Assembly: GCF_022965805.1 (NCBI RefSeq) | Contig: NC_133104.1 | Location: 44,188,682-44,252,681, forward strand | Reading direction: 5' to 3' | DNA from: Primulina eburnea | Taxonomy: Eukaryota > Streptophyta > Magnoliopsida > Lamiales > Gesneriaceae | Length of the DNA: 64,000 nt | Part shown: positions 35,301 through 48,400 of the stretch, in pieces | How positions within the stretch are numbered: the stretch's first letter is position 1 | Layout of the letters: every line of letters begins with the position of its first letter | Notes under the pieces: model-generated | Seen by the model: only the letters and a program-made list of their open reading frames with translations | Database searches by the model: none | Told to the model about the DNA's origin: nothing | Translations under genes and position numbers: made by a program

Positions 35301-36587
35301 TCATTTACTTATACGATAAACATGTATTTTACAACATCGAACGTTTTTCATTTTACTAAAAATTATATATGTTGATAATTATATAAATCATAATTTTCAA
35401 ATCATAAAGTAACTCATACATTTCATGTCAATCATTCTCTTAGCAGTAACATTTGTTATGTATCACCATATATGAATAAAACTAAAAAATCACATGATAA
35501 TAGTTTATGAATGGATCTCATGTGACACCGTCTCACAGATATTAATTTGTGAGACGAGTTAACCCTACATATATTTACAATAAAAAGTAATATTTTTAGC
35601 ATAAAAATTAATATTTTTTCATGGATAACTCAAATAAGAGATCCGTTTCACAAATACGACATGTGAGACTGTCTCACACAAGTTTTTGTCATAGTTTACA
35701 TATAGTAAAGACGATATTATGATTATTATTTGAAATATAAGATTTTGATGGATCATTGGCAGTGCATAATATATATTTATATTCCTACCAAAAGTAAGTG
35801 TGGTACAATTATTCGAGCAGACATAGAAAAAAAGCTAGAATCAAATTGGGTGGAACTTTATAAGAATAATTCAACCAAAGGCCGAGCACATACAAACAAG
35901 TAGAATAGTAATATAATATAAATTAAATAAAAAGAATACAATAGAATAATAATAAAAAAAGTATTTTGAACTTCAATTATGGGAGCAAGCAGCCTTCAAG
36001 CTGTTGTCCCCATAAATAGTTAAACACTGCTGTGTGCGTTGAAAAAAAAAAAACATAATCAATCATGCAATTAATATCTTATACTAAATTCTAATATTAT
36101 ATTAATCTGAAAAATTGTCGTATTATTTTCATGAACATAACCATAAGCTCATTATATCACACGAGTTTGCCACATAAACTCGAATTCCTGAGAGTACTAT
36201 TCCCATATGTTACACTTGGAGTGTTTATTCCACTATAAAGTTGTAAAATTTTAGCCACATATAATCTACACATGATTTCAAATTTCATTAAAATATGATA
36301 GACTCACATGATTTAACGATGTTGAGGTATGAAAAAAATTACTCTCGACAGATGATAGACATATTCATATATTTATGAGTTTTATGTGAAAACTATATTT
36401 ATAACGCTAAAAATATTTTTCTCGCAAAATTAATTAAAAGTTGAGGATGAGATCAAACCCTTTGAAAACAGATATTTCTTTGGATACCTTCTTCACAACA
36501 AGACAAGCAACCAAAACATAAGGCGAGAAAAGAGGATGAAATTTATTTTCAATTTTTCAAAATTTATAATAAAATAAAATTCAAGAT
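32394..36587. other. Gene-poor AT-rich DNA
   Basis: The left end is the promoter region of the SANT gene. The rest is AT-rich with one MITE copy (35512-35690), a possible degraded relative near 34075-34140, and no frame with protein character. Confidence 0.5.
35512..35690 (+). mobile_element. MITE-like repeat, copy B
   Basis: Same order as copy A: TCTCATGTGACACCGTCTCA, TTACAATAAAAAGTAATATT, TTTTTTCATGGATAACTC, then GTGAGACTGTCTCACACAAG. Confidence 0.7.
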
Positions 36588-36846
36588 CACTGAGCGATCA
36601 ATTAGTGGCCTTTGTTGGTGATCTGTGCTGGTTCCTTCTCGACGATGAAGCTTATCCCCCATCGTCTCACTGGCCGACCTTGACCCCGTTATTTTAAAGT
36701 CATATCTAATATTCGGAGTTTGTCTCGATTTGGTCCTGCATCGAAACAGTGCTTTATCCCTAAATGTCCAGTCAACTGTTGTGTCTCAATGCATTTCGAG
36801 GAGAACCAGCTAGTTCTGGTTTCGAGTGACATTGTCACCCCTAATG
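36588..36846 (-). pseudogene. Nuclear plastid-DNA fragment (23S rRNA piece)
   Basis: The minus strand reads GTTGACTGGACATTTAGGG, AAAGCACTGTTTCGATGC, TCGGCCAGTGAGACGATGGG, GATAAGCTTCATCGTCGAG and GATCGCTCAGTGAT, in the order of the large-subunit rRNA of plastids as I remember it. About 15 bases are missing in one place and many differences are C-to-T or G-to-A. It is far shorter than a 23S gene, so it is a transferred fragment. A mitochondrial 26S origin is possible but fits less well. Confidence 0.75.
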
Positions 36847-37939
36847 ATTGAAAAATAATAATCTCTAGAGTCATGCAGAATCCCGGTGATAATAGTAATT
36901 GTGGAGCAACTTTATGAATGACAACTAACTAATCACTAAGTTTGAATAATAATATTGAAAATGAATTGAAGACATAAAATATGAGCAGATTTGGTGAGAT
37001 TAGGTAGAAAATTCCAACCACCCAAGAAATAAAAGACAAAAATGTAGATCAATTTTCAAATGGCGAATTCATGAAGCATCTTAAAGCTTTTACAAAATCC
37101 TTGTGAATAGATAAATCGCATGCCCAATCATATATATACACACATATACCTTGACGTCAGTACTATATATATATACACACATATTTTTTGGCTACATTTA
37201 ATCCGAATAAAAAAGTAGTCTCACAATCAAATAATATATTATTAAAATCAATTCACGGTCTCTCTTTGATAATACATATTATGATATATATGTTTTATTA
37301 TTCCGTGATCTTGTTTCTTCTTATATATGTTGTAAGTATATGCGTGTATAAATATAAACTGTAAGGCCGGCCTAACCTAAAATCAAAGAAGACAATAAAA
37401 CGTGACCTTTTATTACTTAATTTTGAGCTTACATGAACAAAGAAACAGGAATAATCAATGCAATATTCAATCAAACGAGGCCATCCACTATACAGAAACA
37501 AAGTATAATGAAGGAAACAACACGATAAACAAATTTCTAGCCCTTAGATCACATGCTTAAACTACATACACACTGGATAAATATACTAGTCACACAAGAA
37601 GATAGTTCGTTTGTCTTGAGCCATTTCCACTTGAATAAATCATGATGACCACCCCGTGTAGTAAAACTGCGAAACAAGTCGATGCGAACTGAACAAACAC
37701 GTAAATTTTTGAGCTTTCTAATGGTTGTAGGACCTTATTTATGAGTAATCTATCCGCCACGAAGAGTTTATGCCTGGATCTTTTCTTGTACGAGCCTTGT
37801 TTTATTCCGTCATTTAAACTGTATGCTGAAAAATAAACGCATGCCTATGAGACGATATAGTGAACATGTTGATTTTGTATAAAGTGAAAAAGGTTACTTA
37901 CATGGTTGCCTGAGTAAATTTGGTGAGTTTTTGTGATTA
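36847..37939. other. Intergenic DNA and extensin 3' flank
   Basis: No gene was recognised. The right part is expected to be the 3' UTR of the extensin gene. Confidence 0.4.
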
Positions 37940-40900
37940 CTAGTAAGTTGGAGGAGGTGGAGACGTGTATACATAAACTGGTGGTGGAGGTGACTTTATA
38001 GGCGGGGGAGGTGATGTATAGTAGTAAGGAGGTGGAGGTGATGGTGAAGGCGGAGGCGGGGACTTGTAAATGTAATGTGGATGAGGGGAAGGTGGCGGTG
38101 GAGAAATGTAGTGGTATGGTGGTGGGGGCGATGGTGATGGTGGTGGTGGGGAAATGTAATGGTAGGGAGGTGGAGGAGATGGCGATGGTGGTGGAGGTGA
38201 TTTGTAGTAGTAGGGTGGCGGCGGTGAAGGAGATGGTGGGGGAGGAGATTTGTAATAGTAGGGAGGGGGCGGAGATGGCGAAGGTGGCGGTGGGGACTTG
38301 TAGTAGTATGGTGGAGGAGGATATGGTGATGGTGGTGGTGGAGATTTATAATAGTAGGGAGGTGGTGGAGATGGAGAAGGTGGTGGTGGGGACTTGTAGT
38401 AGTATGGTGGAGGAGGAGATGGGGATGGTGGTGGAGGGGATTTGTAATAGTATGGCGGTGGAGGTGATGGTGAAGGTGGTGGTGGAGACTTGTAGTAGTA
38501 TGGATGATGAGGAGATGGAGATGGTGGCGGAGGGGATTTGTAATAGTATGGCGGTGGAGGTGATGGAGATGGTGGCGGTGGGGACTTGTAGTAGTAGGGA
38601 TGATGAGGAGTTGGAGATGGTGGCGGAGGGGATTTGTAATAGTATGGCGGTGGAGGTGACGGCGAAGGTGGTGGTGGAGACTTGTAGTAGTATGGATGAT
38701 GAGGAGATGGAGATGGTGGCGGAGGGGATTTGTAATAGTAAGGAGGTGGTGGAGATGGCGAAGGTGGTGGCGGAGACTTGTAGTGATATGATGGAATGGG
38801 GTATGGTGATGGTGGTGGCGGGGATTTATAGTAGTAATATGGTGATGGAGGAGGTGGAGACTTATATACGTAGGTTGGCGGAGGAGGAGACTTATAAATA
38901 TAAACCGGTGGAGGTGGTGGCGGTGATTTATACACATAAGGTGGCGGAGGTGGTGGGGACTTGTAAACGTAAGTTGGTGGAGGAGGTGATTTATAAATGT
39001 ACACCGGTGGTGGTGGGGGTGGCGACTTGTAATAGTAGGGGGTTGGGGTCGGCTTTGGCTTATTACATTCTTCATAAGGAGTCTTTGGAGCATAAGCAAA
39101 TGATTTAGCATATAACACAACTTCATGCTCAGTCTTAGATTTCACTTTGAGCTTGGCTCCTTTCTTTCCCCAATGAAGATTTGTTGGAATTTTGCATTTG
39201 GAATTCTTAGGTGGTGCATGGAGCTTGGCCTTGCATGCCTTAGCTCCATATTTTCCATATTCAAATCCTTCAATGGGAATACTATATTTTCCATTTATCT
39301 TTGTCTTGCCGTACGCCACAATTTTCTTGTCGCCCACCTTGCATGTCACCTCAACAATTGCACCTGTATTTATATATTATAAAAATATTAAATTAATTTT
39401 TTTTAAATAAGAATGATTAAGTCTTATTTCTTAATTAAAGATATGTATGACATTAATAAATAAATGATAGAATTGCTAATTACACATATGAAGTCTTGAT
39501 TGATTTCTTCAAAAATATAAGCATACTGTTTTTAGATATTTAAATGAAAAAATGCAAACAAATAATAAAGGAAATTTTTTTTAAAAAAAAATCGGAGATT
39601 AATGGGTCCACTTTGAGTGAAAATTCAAACATTAGACGAAAATGACATACATTAAGTTTTGATAAGTTCTTTATAGCTTAATTTTTTTTTTTTGGAAAAA
39701 AATAGAATATATATGCATATATAAGAATAAAGTTGGGTTACATGCATTCGATATATTGTCAGTTAATACATCTTTACATGAAAGATTATATTCCCTCTTT
39801 TTATTCTTTTTTTTACAAACAAAAACAATTAAATAAGCAAGAAAAATTAAAATAAATAATGAGAATTGTTTACCTTTGAGATGTTTCTTATCATGAGATT
39901 TGATGGGATATGTCCAATCATAGCACTTGTAACAATATACTTTTCCTACAACCTTAACAACCAATGGATGATGTGGAGGGTAGTGAGGGACATGCGGAGG
40001 TGGTGGAGATTTATAGTAATATGTAGGAGGGGGTGTCTTCACCGGAGGTGGTGGTGAAACATAGTGATATGGAGGTGGATATGACTTTGTGGGTGGAGGT
40101 GGTGAAGTATAGTGGTATGGTGGCGGTGATTTTTTTGGTGGTGGTGGAGATATGTAATAGTATGGTGGCGGTGGTGATGGTGACGGTGGTGGTGGGGATT
40201 TGTAGTAGTAATGTGGTGGATGTAATGGTGATGGAGGTGGTGGAGATTTGTAGTAGTAAGGTGGTGGAGGAGATGGTGACGGTGGTGGTGGGGATTTGTA
40301 ATAGTAATGTGGTGTAGGTGATGGAGGTGGTGGAGATTTGTAGTAGTAAGGTGGTGGAGGCGATGGTGACGGTGGTGGTGGGGATTTGTAGTAGTAATGT
40401 GGTGTAGGTGATGGAGGTGGTGGAGATTTGTAGTAGTAAGGTGGTGGAGGCGACGGTGATGGAGGTGGAGGGGATTTGTAATAGTAAGGTGGAGGTGGTG
40501 AAGGCGAGGGTGGTGGTGGAGATTTGTAATAATAAGGTGGTGGTGGAGAAGGTGATGGTGGAGGAGGAGACTTGTAATAATATGGTGGAGGTGGTGATGG
40601 CGAGGGTGGAGGTGGTGATTTGTAATAATAAGGTGGTGGTGGAGAAGGTGAAGGAGGTGGTGGTGATTTGTAGTAGTAGGGTGGTGGTGGTGATGGTGAG
40701 GGTGGTGGAGGAGACTTGTATTCATAAGGTGGTGGTGGTGGAGGAGATTTATAATAATATGGTGGATGTGGATGTGGTGATGGTGGTGGAGGAGACTTGT
40801 ACTCATAAGGCGGTGGTGGAGGTGGCGACTTGTACTCATAAATTGGTGGAGGAGGAGACGAATAAACATAAGGGTCTGCTGATACAATGGTAGAAGTAGC

Positions 40901-40975
40901 CAATACAGCCATAGCCACCATGAGCTCCGGCAAGAACCGTCCCCAGGCAGCGGGGCGGTGGCCACGAATCGTCAT
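37940..40975 (-). CDS. Chimeric extensin with an internal Pollen Ole e 1 domain
   Basis: Exon 1 is 40975-39874 and exon 2 39363-37940; the intron has GT/AG, the phase closes and the product is 841 residues. Start: the ATG at 40975 gives a signal peptide (hydrophobic LMVAMAVLATSTIVSA) cut before DPYVYSS; an ATG ten codons upstream spoils it. Residues about 34-335 and 470-841 are extensin arrays of YYYKSPPPPSP type, with Ser-Pro4 blocks for arabinosylation and YYY/YXY for cross-linking in the wall. Between them, at about 340-470, is an Ole e 1-like domain (VVGKVYCYKCYDW, VEVTCKVGDKKIVAYGKTKI, KACKAKL, SKCKIP, EECNKP) with the expected cysteines. Part of that domain is coded by each exon, so the intron splits it. 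The role is a secreted structural wall protein. TTTATATA at 41111-41120 on the minus strand may be the TATA box. Confidence 0.9.
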
Positions 40976-41399
40976 TCTTTCACCGGAAAATGCCACCAAT
41001 GCCAACCAATTTGTATGAGTAAGTTGCTCTTGGCCTGGTCAACAGAAGGACAATGTGCTATTGCTGCTGCACAGCTTTACTTGGGGTGGAGATGAACAAA
41101 GTTGATTTGTGTATATAAATAGGAGATGGATAGATACATTTATTGGCTCCTCACAATAAAATAATTTATTGAGTCACTTCAAAACAGCTGTAATATCACA
41201 TTCTTTAACTCCAATAATCGAACCAATTCGAGTTTTCATTTTATTTATTTTCTATTGCTCACCTGCTACGGAATCGCGCTATGTGTACTAACAATATTTA
41301 CACAGATAAATAATTCTTCGTATAATTATATTTTGTGTGTATATATATTTATATATGACTTGATCAAGTCATAGGCTCTTAAAGAAACAAACGTCATAT

Positions 41400-41525
41400 T
41401 TTGACATCCAACAATCTCCCTACCAATAATTGCACTCCTTGCAATCAATAGGAATCGAACCTGTGACCTTGACTCTGATACCAATTGTAAGACCGAGCGC
41501 TTGCCGCTTTACCAAAAGTTATAAC
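41400..41525 (-). mobile_element. tRNA-derived SINE-like fragment
   Basis: The minus strand has a box A-like TTTGGTAAAGCGGCAAG (around 41500-41516) and, about 50 bases on, a box B-like GGTTCGATTCC (41451-41461), the internal RNA polymerase III promoter layout. No cloverleaf with a proper anticodon arm can be folded by eye, so it is not called a tRNA gene. It could instead be a piece of an LTR element, as TGGTATCAGAGT lies inside. Confidence 0.4.
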
Positions 41526-42604
41526 TAGTAGTAATGGTGTAACTCAAATCTTTTAAACCGCACAGCAGCTCAAGCACCACTGTTCGATCGCTCTATCAAA
41601 CAGAGACAATTATTGTACCCAACAAATAAGTTTGTAAAATTATTTTTCAATTTATAACCCACACTATTTTACGTGACACGTGATACGTAATCAAATTATT
41701 TGCATCTATTATTTTATTTATGTGGACGAATGAATTTAAACATTTTTAATACGCGAAACAAGTGTATGCATTAGCATCAACGAATCAGTTTTATTTCATT
41801 CATATATATAATTTTGATATGTTGTTCAAAATTGTTTTTTTTTTAAAACACGTTAATTTTTATTTGGATTATTTGACCATGTTAATATTATCTTGATAGT
41901 TACATTTGGCAGTGGACGATTGAAAGTTGAGATACTCCACAACAACTGAGGAAGACGTACACTCAATCCAAAAACTCAAGACTAATTAAATCATTTATTA
42001 ATCTAGATTAGTTAGTGTTGCACTGAATTCATTATTCTTAATCATTGAACTATTTTTTTATTTTAAAAAAAATTTAAATAATCATTTTTGGTGGTTAGAA
42101 CTGATTGAAACATTTCAATTTCCCCTTGAAGGATTGAAATATTTTTTCTTGCTGTAACTTGATAGTGACTTGAGGTAATAATGTATTCCGGGGCATCGTT
42201 TGGTGTTTGATGCGAATGATGATATATTGATTTTGATTCAAATTTTACGAAAGATTAAAGTTTTGACTAAATTTTAGTATATCTACTTCATTTTTGTTCA
42301 TAAAATGTTACCAGATAGATTTTATAACTTTTGGAATATTTATATACTTTAATATTATATTAAAATAAAACCAATTTTTTTTTTTAAAATTTTCTGATAT
42401 CGAAGTTTTTATGCATATGAATTATTGCAATGTGTGGGGCTTTAATTATTTGAGAAAAGTAAAGGTAAAAAAATAGTAATAATAAACCCACATGGTCATG
42501 TTGGAAAAGCAAACCCGCATTCAGAAATACAGCAATCCAAACATGTTTTATGATCAAATGGAAATAATCTCTCAACAGCTCCTTTTTTGTTTTAAAAGTA
42601 AATC

Positions 42605-42785
42605 TTGAGTAAGTTTATTTTGAGACGATTTCACGAATTTTTATCTGTGAAATATGTCAATCATACTGATATTCACAACAAAAAGTAATACTCTTAACAT
42701 AAAAGTAATATTTTTCATAGATAACTCAAATAAGAGATCTATCTCACAAAATATGATCCGTAAGACTATCTCACACAAGTTTTTG
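42605..42785 (+). mobile_element. MITE-like repeat, copy C (diverged)
   Basis: It retains ACAAAAAGTAATACTCTTA, TTTTTCATAGATAACTCAAA and CTATCTCACACAAGTTTTTG in the order of copies A and B. Confidence 0.65.
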
Positions 42786-43424
42786 CCGTTAATCTTATAC
42801 GCAATAGAAAATGGTACACAGACTAGAGCAAAATTTTAATTTTTAATTTTGATTTTTAATTTTAATTTTAGTCTAAACATATCCCACGTGATTTTCGACC
42901 AAAGGTAATTGGAAATGACAGATACTGATTAACAATTAATTGTTAAAAAATTCAAAACTATGATACAATTTATTCACTTAAAAAATTAATAAAGTCTTCC
43001 AAGATTTTTATTTAGGATTTGAATATTTCTCCGAACTATACATATAAGACGGTGCTGTTGCAAGGAAAACGTTGAATAATTTGAAAATTAAGTTTAATGA
43101 ATATACATAGTACAATAATTTTATTAAGTTAATAAAATTAATTTTTGAATCCATGATTGGTTAATAATTAATTAGCGTTAGCTCAATTGATCTGGAAATT
43201 GAATGGCATGATTGACGCACTGATTGTATATTTTTCTTCGATAAATTCACACCGAATATATTTAGATAAAATGTGAATTCAACGTATATATGTAGATGAA
43301 TAAATAGTAATTTTATTTTTTAAAAAAATAAATAAACGTCACTTGTACAAAAAATAACCAAACTATTAATTAGGATTATTATTGGTATAAATATATTAAT
43401 ATTATAATTTAGTTTTATAAAATG

Positions 43425-43605
43425 ACAAAAATTTGTGTGAGACGGTCTCACGGGTCATATTTGTGAGACTGATCTCTTATTTGGGTCACCCATGAAAAAT
43501 TATTATTTTTTATGCTAAGAGTATTACTTTTTATTGTGAATGTGGATAGGGTTGAGCCGTCTCACAGATTATAATCTATTAGATGTTCTCACATGAGACC
43601 AACTC
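43425..43605 (-). mobile_element. MITE-like repeat, copy D (inverted)
   Basis: Opposite orientation: TTTGTGTGAGACGGTCTCAC, CACCCATGAAAAA, GTATTACTTTTTATTGTGAA, then TTCTCACATGAGACC. It is 0.65 kb from copy C, so the pair could form an inverted repeat in RNA. Confidence 0.7.
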
Positions 43606-44428
43606 TTATAAAATAAACCCATCACTTGCACAATTTTTTTTAAAAAAACTATTAATTTGGGATTAATAGAGGTGTGTGTGTGTGTGTATATATATTATAG
43701 TTTAGTGTGTATTTATTCTTTCATTAAATGCATGTGATTTCTCGATGATGAGCATCCATGCACATGCATTTAATCAAAATTCGAAGAACATGCACAATCA
43801 GAAATAATAATAAATTTTATATTTGTAATAATAATATGGAACTTGAAATCATACTTGAAGAAATCAAAATCATATATAAATAATATACGTACTTCTATAT
43901 ATTAAAATAAATAAAATTTTGATTGAGAATTCCATCTCAAATTCGAGGTTGAAGGCTTTACCCTCTAATTACTGAAAAAAATATCCATCTTTACAATTAA
44001 GCAATAGTTTTTCTCTAAAAATTAAAATTAAAATGTAAAATTACATCTCAAATTCTGTGGTGAAATATCTGTCTTTGATTAATATTTTTCCTACCAAAGT
44101 TAATTTCGAATAAAATTACTGATAAACTCAATTTGCAAATTTTTAAATCTTAAAAAAAAAAATCACCAAAGACATGTTCTGCTAATTCATGTAATGACCA
44201 TTCAGTCCTATGACTAAATGGAATTTAATTTAAGGACATGATGATCCCTAGACAGAGACATCCCATCTCACGAAACAGGACAGAGTCGTCTGCAATTTTC
44301 CAAAATAATACTTTTTTATGTAAATATTATATTATACTACATAAAATAACATATTTATTCGAAGACATTATTCCTGCCTAGGCTTTACCGGGAAAGTGTT
44401 ACGAAATTTTATGTATATATAAAACTAT

Positions 44429-44431
<3 letters not shown>

Positions 44432-44475
<44 letters not shown>
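44432..44475. repeat. (AT)n microsatellite
   Basis: About 22 AT dinucleotides, seen directly. Confidence 0.9.
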
Positions 44476-44476
<1 letters not shown>

Positions 44477-45413
44477 CTTATTACAATTAACTCATAGTAT
44501 TTTTTTTATGATGAAAATATCTTATAATATCAAACATATTAATATCTTTAAGTTGTATAAAAAAATAATTCAAATACTTTAACATCTTATTTTTAAAATA
44601 AAACCTCACAGCTTATAAACCCCTTAAACAATTTATAAGATGAAAAAAATTATAAGTTGTTTTAAATAAATTTAATAAAAAGCATCTTAATAATTAGAGT
44701 CAACGTTCTAAACTGAGTTGATGATTGAAAGAGATTATCCTAAATAGTTTTGATATTGATTTGGTCGGTTAAAGCAATGTCTATTCAAATACTAATAATG
44801 GTATATGCCTACTGGAATAATAATATAGATATTATGCCACTCAGATATTATTTTTATTTTGTCTAGCAGCTTCATCTTCCGAAGAACCAATATTTTATAT
44901 TGGTTTCTAAGTCGAGATTTCCCAATAGTTATTTTCGAAAACAATCAACTTTTTGTCATTTCCTCAACCGTAGAATAATCAGCAATTATGATTTTCAGGT
45001 CTGTATGTCATCAAAACTTTTTACTGCGTAGCAGATTGTCGCAGCCAAAAAGTTATATAACATGATGTAAATTAACGAAGTCGAAGATAAAATAAGAATT
45101 TGATAATGTTTTTATGATGGAAAATGTAATTACCATCAACAATTTGTTGCTGTCATCACTATTAAATTTTTGTGTTGAATTTTCCCAATCCTTTAAAAAA
45201 AATTCTGTGATTTCTTGTACATATTGAATGTTCTTGCTGAGGTTTTTGGCTTGGTCACTCCATTCCAATGAAAGAGGACTCCAGCCAATCTCTTGTAAAA
45301 TTCACGCCCGATGTCTGCCTTAACTTAAAATGTCCAGACGAGATCATCCGATCGAGTCTGGTGCTGTATCGTGGCTGTGATTAAAATGAACCACTGTGGT
45401 AAGAGTGTGAATG

Positions 45414-48400
45414 TCATGATATTGGTTCCGGAGCCGGAGTTACCTTGCAAACCTCGACATTGAAGCCACAGTCTATTAGAACTAGCAACCATGCCCGCTG
45501 TTGTTCCGAAAGTCGATCGTTCGGGCCTTTTACTTCCACGAGCTTTGCTTCGCCTTTATAACAGTCATGGAGGCGCCATAGCAATAAATCAGGCATGCCA
45601 CTAGACCAGCTGCGGTAATCTTGGGCCAAATGACGGCAGATTGCGGCAAGAGAGACACCACCCATGCATGTAACAACTGCTCGAAGATCAGATAGTGAAT
45701 GCTTCTCCCAGTTGACTCCTCGGCAGGCTGTTCCAAAGTGTGATTCCCATGCTGTGATTAATATCTCTTCTGCCATGCCCTCCCGGATTTTGTCCAGGAG
45801 TTCTTCTACGAGGCTCTTTCTAACTTCGTAGAAGTTGTCAGTCTCCAGATCCAAAGGTGCAGTCTGCAAAAGAGTAAGATTTAGTGTGTCCATATATATG
45901 TTCGGTCTGGGGATGGGGAGAGTAGTCCACAGAAGCTATCATGCAGTTTTAATTTGATTGTTTTGTGAACCTGAAATTTGGTGCGGAAGACATTTGGTAC
46001 ATCAGCAAAAATAATATCCCACAGCAAGATCCCGAAAATGGTTAGCCAAATGCCACTCTCTGTATGAACACCGTGCCAACCACCACCTTCCCCAGAATAA
46101 TACTCTAAAGCAAGTTGTTCGACTCCACATTGCTCTCCATCTTCACTATAAAATATGCTCTTCATCCCTGCTTTACGATTTAATGGTTTTCCTTGAATAC
46201 GAACCTACATTGGCATGATAATCAAATTATTGAGACAGTAGTATCTCTAATCAATCCAGGAAAATAACAACATAGTATTGGTGTATCATTGAAAAGACAA
46301 AGCTAAACTTTTTGCATTCAAAATCCATTTACCTCGGCAATCTTCCTCTTAATTAAACTTGAATAACTAGGTATTTTCCAGCGCCTCGGTGGTTTCCCCA
46401 ACCGTAGTACCCGTCTTTGCAGGGCTACTCTTGAACCTGCACGAACCCATGGATCAAGTAAACCATCTTCGGCAGTTTGTAAACTCTCTTCCAGACGTCC
46501 CAAATGTTCCAGATTAACAGAAAGCCTTAGAACCCAATAACCCCGTCTTCCGTCAGAAACAAATGTATTTAGCAGCCGTCTGAGTAAATTGATGGCATCA
46601 CTATACCTATAAAAGAAAATTGTCAATCGTAATACGCAGTTTTCAAAGTTGCACGAGAGAACCAAGAAATTTTCTAGAAACAAATAAAGACACAATACAG
46701 TGTCGCACACTAAAAAGGCATCCGAAAATGGAGTAAAAGCTAAAATCTGAAGGTTGTTTGGATCTCCTTTCCCTGTGACTTCGCAAGTGTGGAAAAGTTC
46801 TTGTCCGGATACAAAGTAACAGCACAATTATTTTCCTTCAAATATCTGGAAGTAGTAAGAGTCACGATGCCAACCCCCGCTGCAAGATTCTTTAGAATTC
46901 TGATATGAAAAGCCATAGACAATACATTTGGATGAAACAGTGGTAGATACAGAAGTGCACAATTTCAATTTCACCTCATGGTCAGCTTTTTGGCATATTC
47001 CTCATCTTATCCCAAAATTTAGAAGTCCGCGGTTTGAATATTTATGAGTACAAATAAATCCTGGGCTTTTTTAACTTCCATTCAGGACATGAGCATCATA
47101 ATTACAACCAAACCTCATGACCAGTGTTCTAGTCAAGGGCCGATGTTAAAGAAAGACAACTGAAGTTAACCAACCTAAAAACTCATATTATTCATCCTTG
47201 TTTCTATAAGTTAATTGGACTCACTGAAAAACAAGACATTTCAGGGCCAAGCAACTCCACAATCATTAAATTTCATCATTGCATACACAGTATTCATTGG
47301 ATTGTTGTGTACCGTATTGCATCGGTTTATCTTAGCAGAGATGAACAGAAAGCAAATGGTAGTATTGTCCTTGGAAACATATTGGCTAGGTCAAGAAACA
47401 GGAAAAATATCCTTTAAACACCCTTACCTCTTTTCACGCTCAAGAAACGACACGCCCAGTAAGACCACCTTAGAGTAGGTCCATGAGGCTGAAAAGCGTG
47501 ATACAAAAGATGTCATTGATTTATCGGTTGAATATTTGCCTTCTTCAAAAGAAGTCATCAAGTTTGAAACAGAAATCTCTAGGCATCTCAAAACCGACTC
47601 ATCATTGCTCTCATCAATAGCCTCGACCATGATTTGTGCAACTTCAACAGACTGCAATAATTATATATGCAGTCAGGGAGAGACAAAAATAATGCTGACA
47701 ATAAATCAAGTGTACCTTTTCAAAAGAAAGCAAGTCACTCCTGTTTGAAAATATATGTTCAGAGATTATACAGTTGTAAGCAGGATACTTCACAATGCCC
47801 AAATCCACGAGTAAAAAAGTAGACAGATCCTGTTCTCCATTAAGGAAGAAAAGCCTCTGTAGTAGGTAAAAATAAATAAATAATGGAACCAAAAGAGAAA
47901 AACAAAAAACGGATGTGAGAAGAGCGGACCCATGTCCAAAACGGTAACAATATGTAATGTCCCAAGGTTGTGAGTAGTGTGGACCCATTTATCCCACCCT
48001 TACGGGAGACGTCTATAACGATAAGGATAGGACCGTCTACTAAAGAGGGTGACAAAGCAATATGCAACAAAAAAATAGGAAGGCCAAAAAGAGTAAACTG
48101 AAAAAATAAAAAACAAACAGAAGAAGATGCAATCTAGTTTCCTAGATACATGAAGTGCAGCAACTAATTTATGGTTCTTATTCTTGATCAGGAAATGGAT
48201 TTTATGTGATCCTCGCAGTATGTTAAATATCACTGCTTTTTAACTTTTATAAATGCTTTTTCAGAATATGAACAAGCACAAACTTTAATAATAAATGTAA
48301 ACTCTACATATAGGTTTTCACATATTGCCTTGGAAAAACTTGCAAAAGACCTAGCAAGCAGTCATATAATTCAAGCCCTTGGTTATGACATTTTTAATTG

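Larger units (their letters stand above)
41160..45413. other. Repeat-bearing intergenic DNA between extensin and FAN1
   Basis: It holds a SINE-like piece, two MITE copies in opposite orientation, a TG/TA tract near 43670 and an AT microsatellite. No gene was seen. The last few hundred bases are the FAN1 3' flank. Confidence 0.5.

Noticed and set aside
38011..40893. Long frames on the plus strand and in a second minus frame within the extensin region
   Set aside because: Complement and shifted readings of CCACCACC-type repeats; composition (Val/Met/Glu or His/Leu/Thr only) is an artefact.
37940..40975. Regular repeats resembling a CRISPR array
   Set aside because: They are codon repeats of an extensin in a plant genome, with no constant-length unique spacers. 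The same applies to the LTR U3 repeats at 17681-17815.
41433..41520. Possible tRNA gene on the minus strand
   Set aside because: Box A and box B-like motifs are present, but no full cloverleaf or anticodon arm can be drawn; reported as a SINE-like fragment instead.
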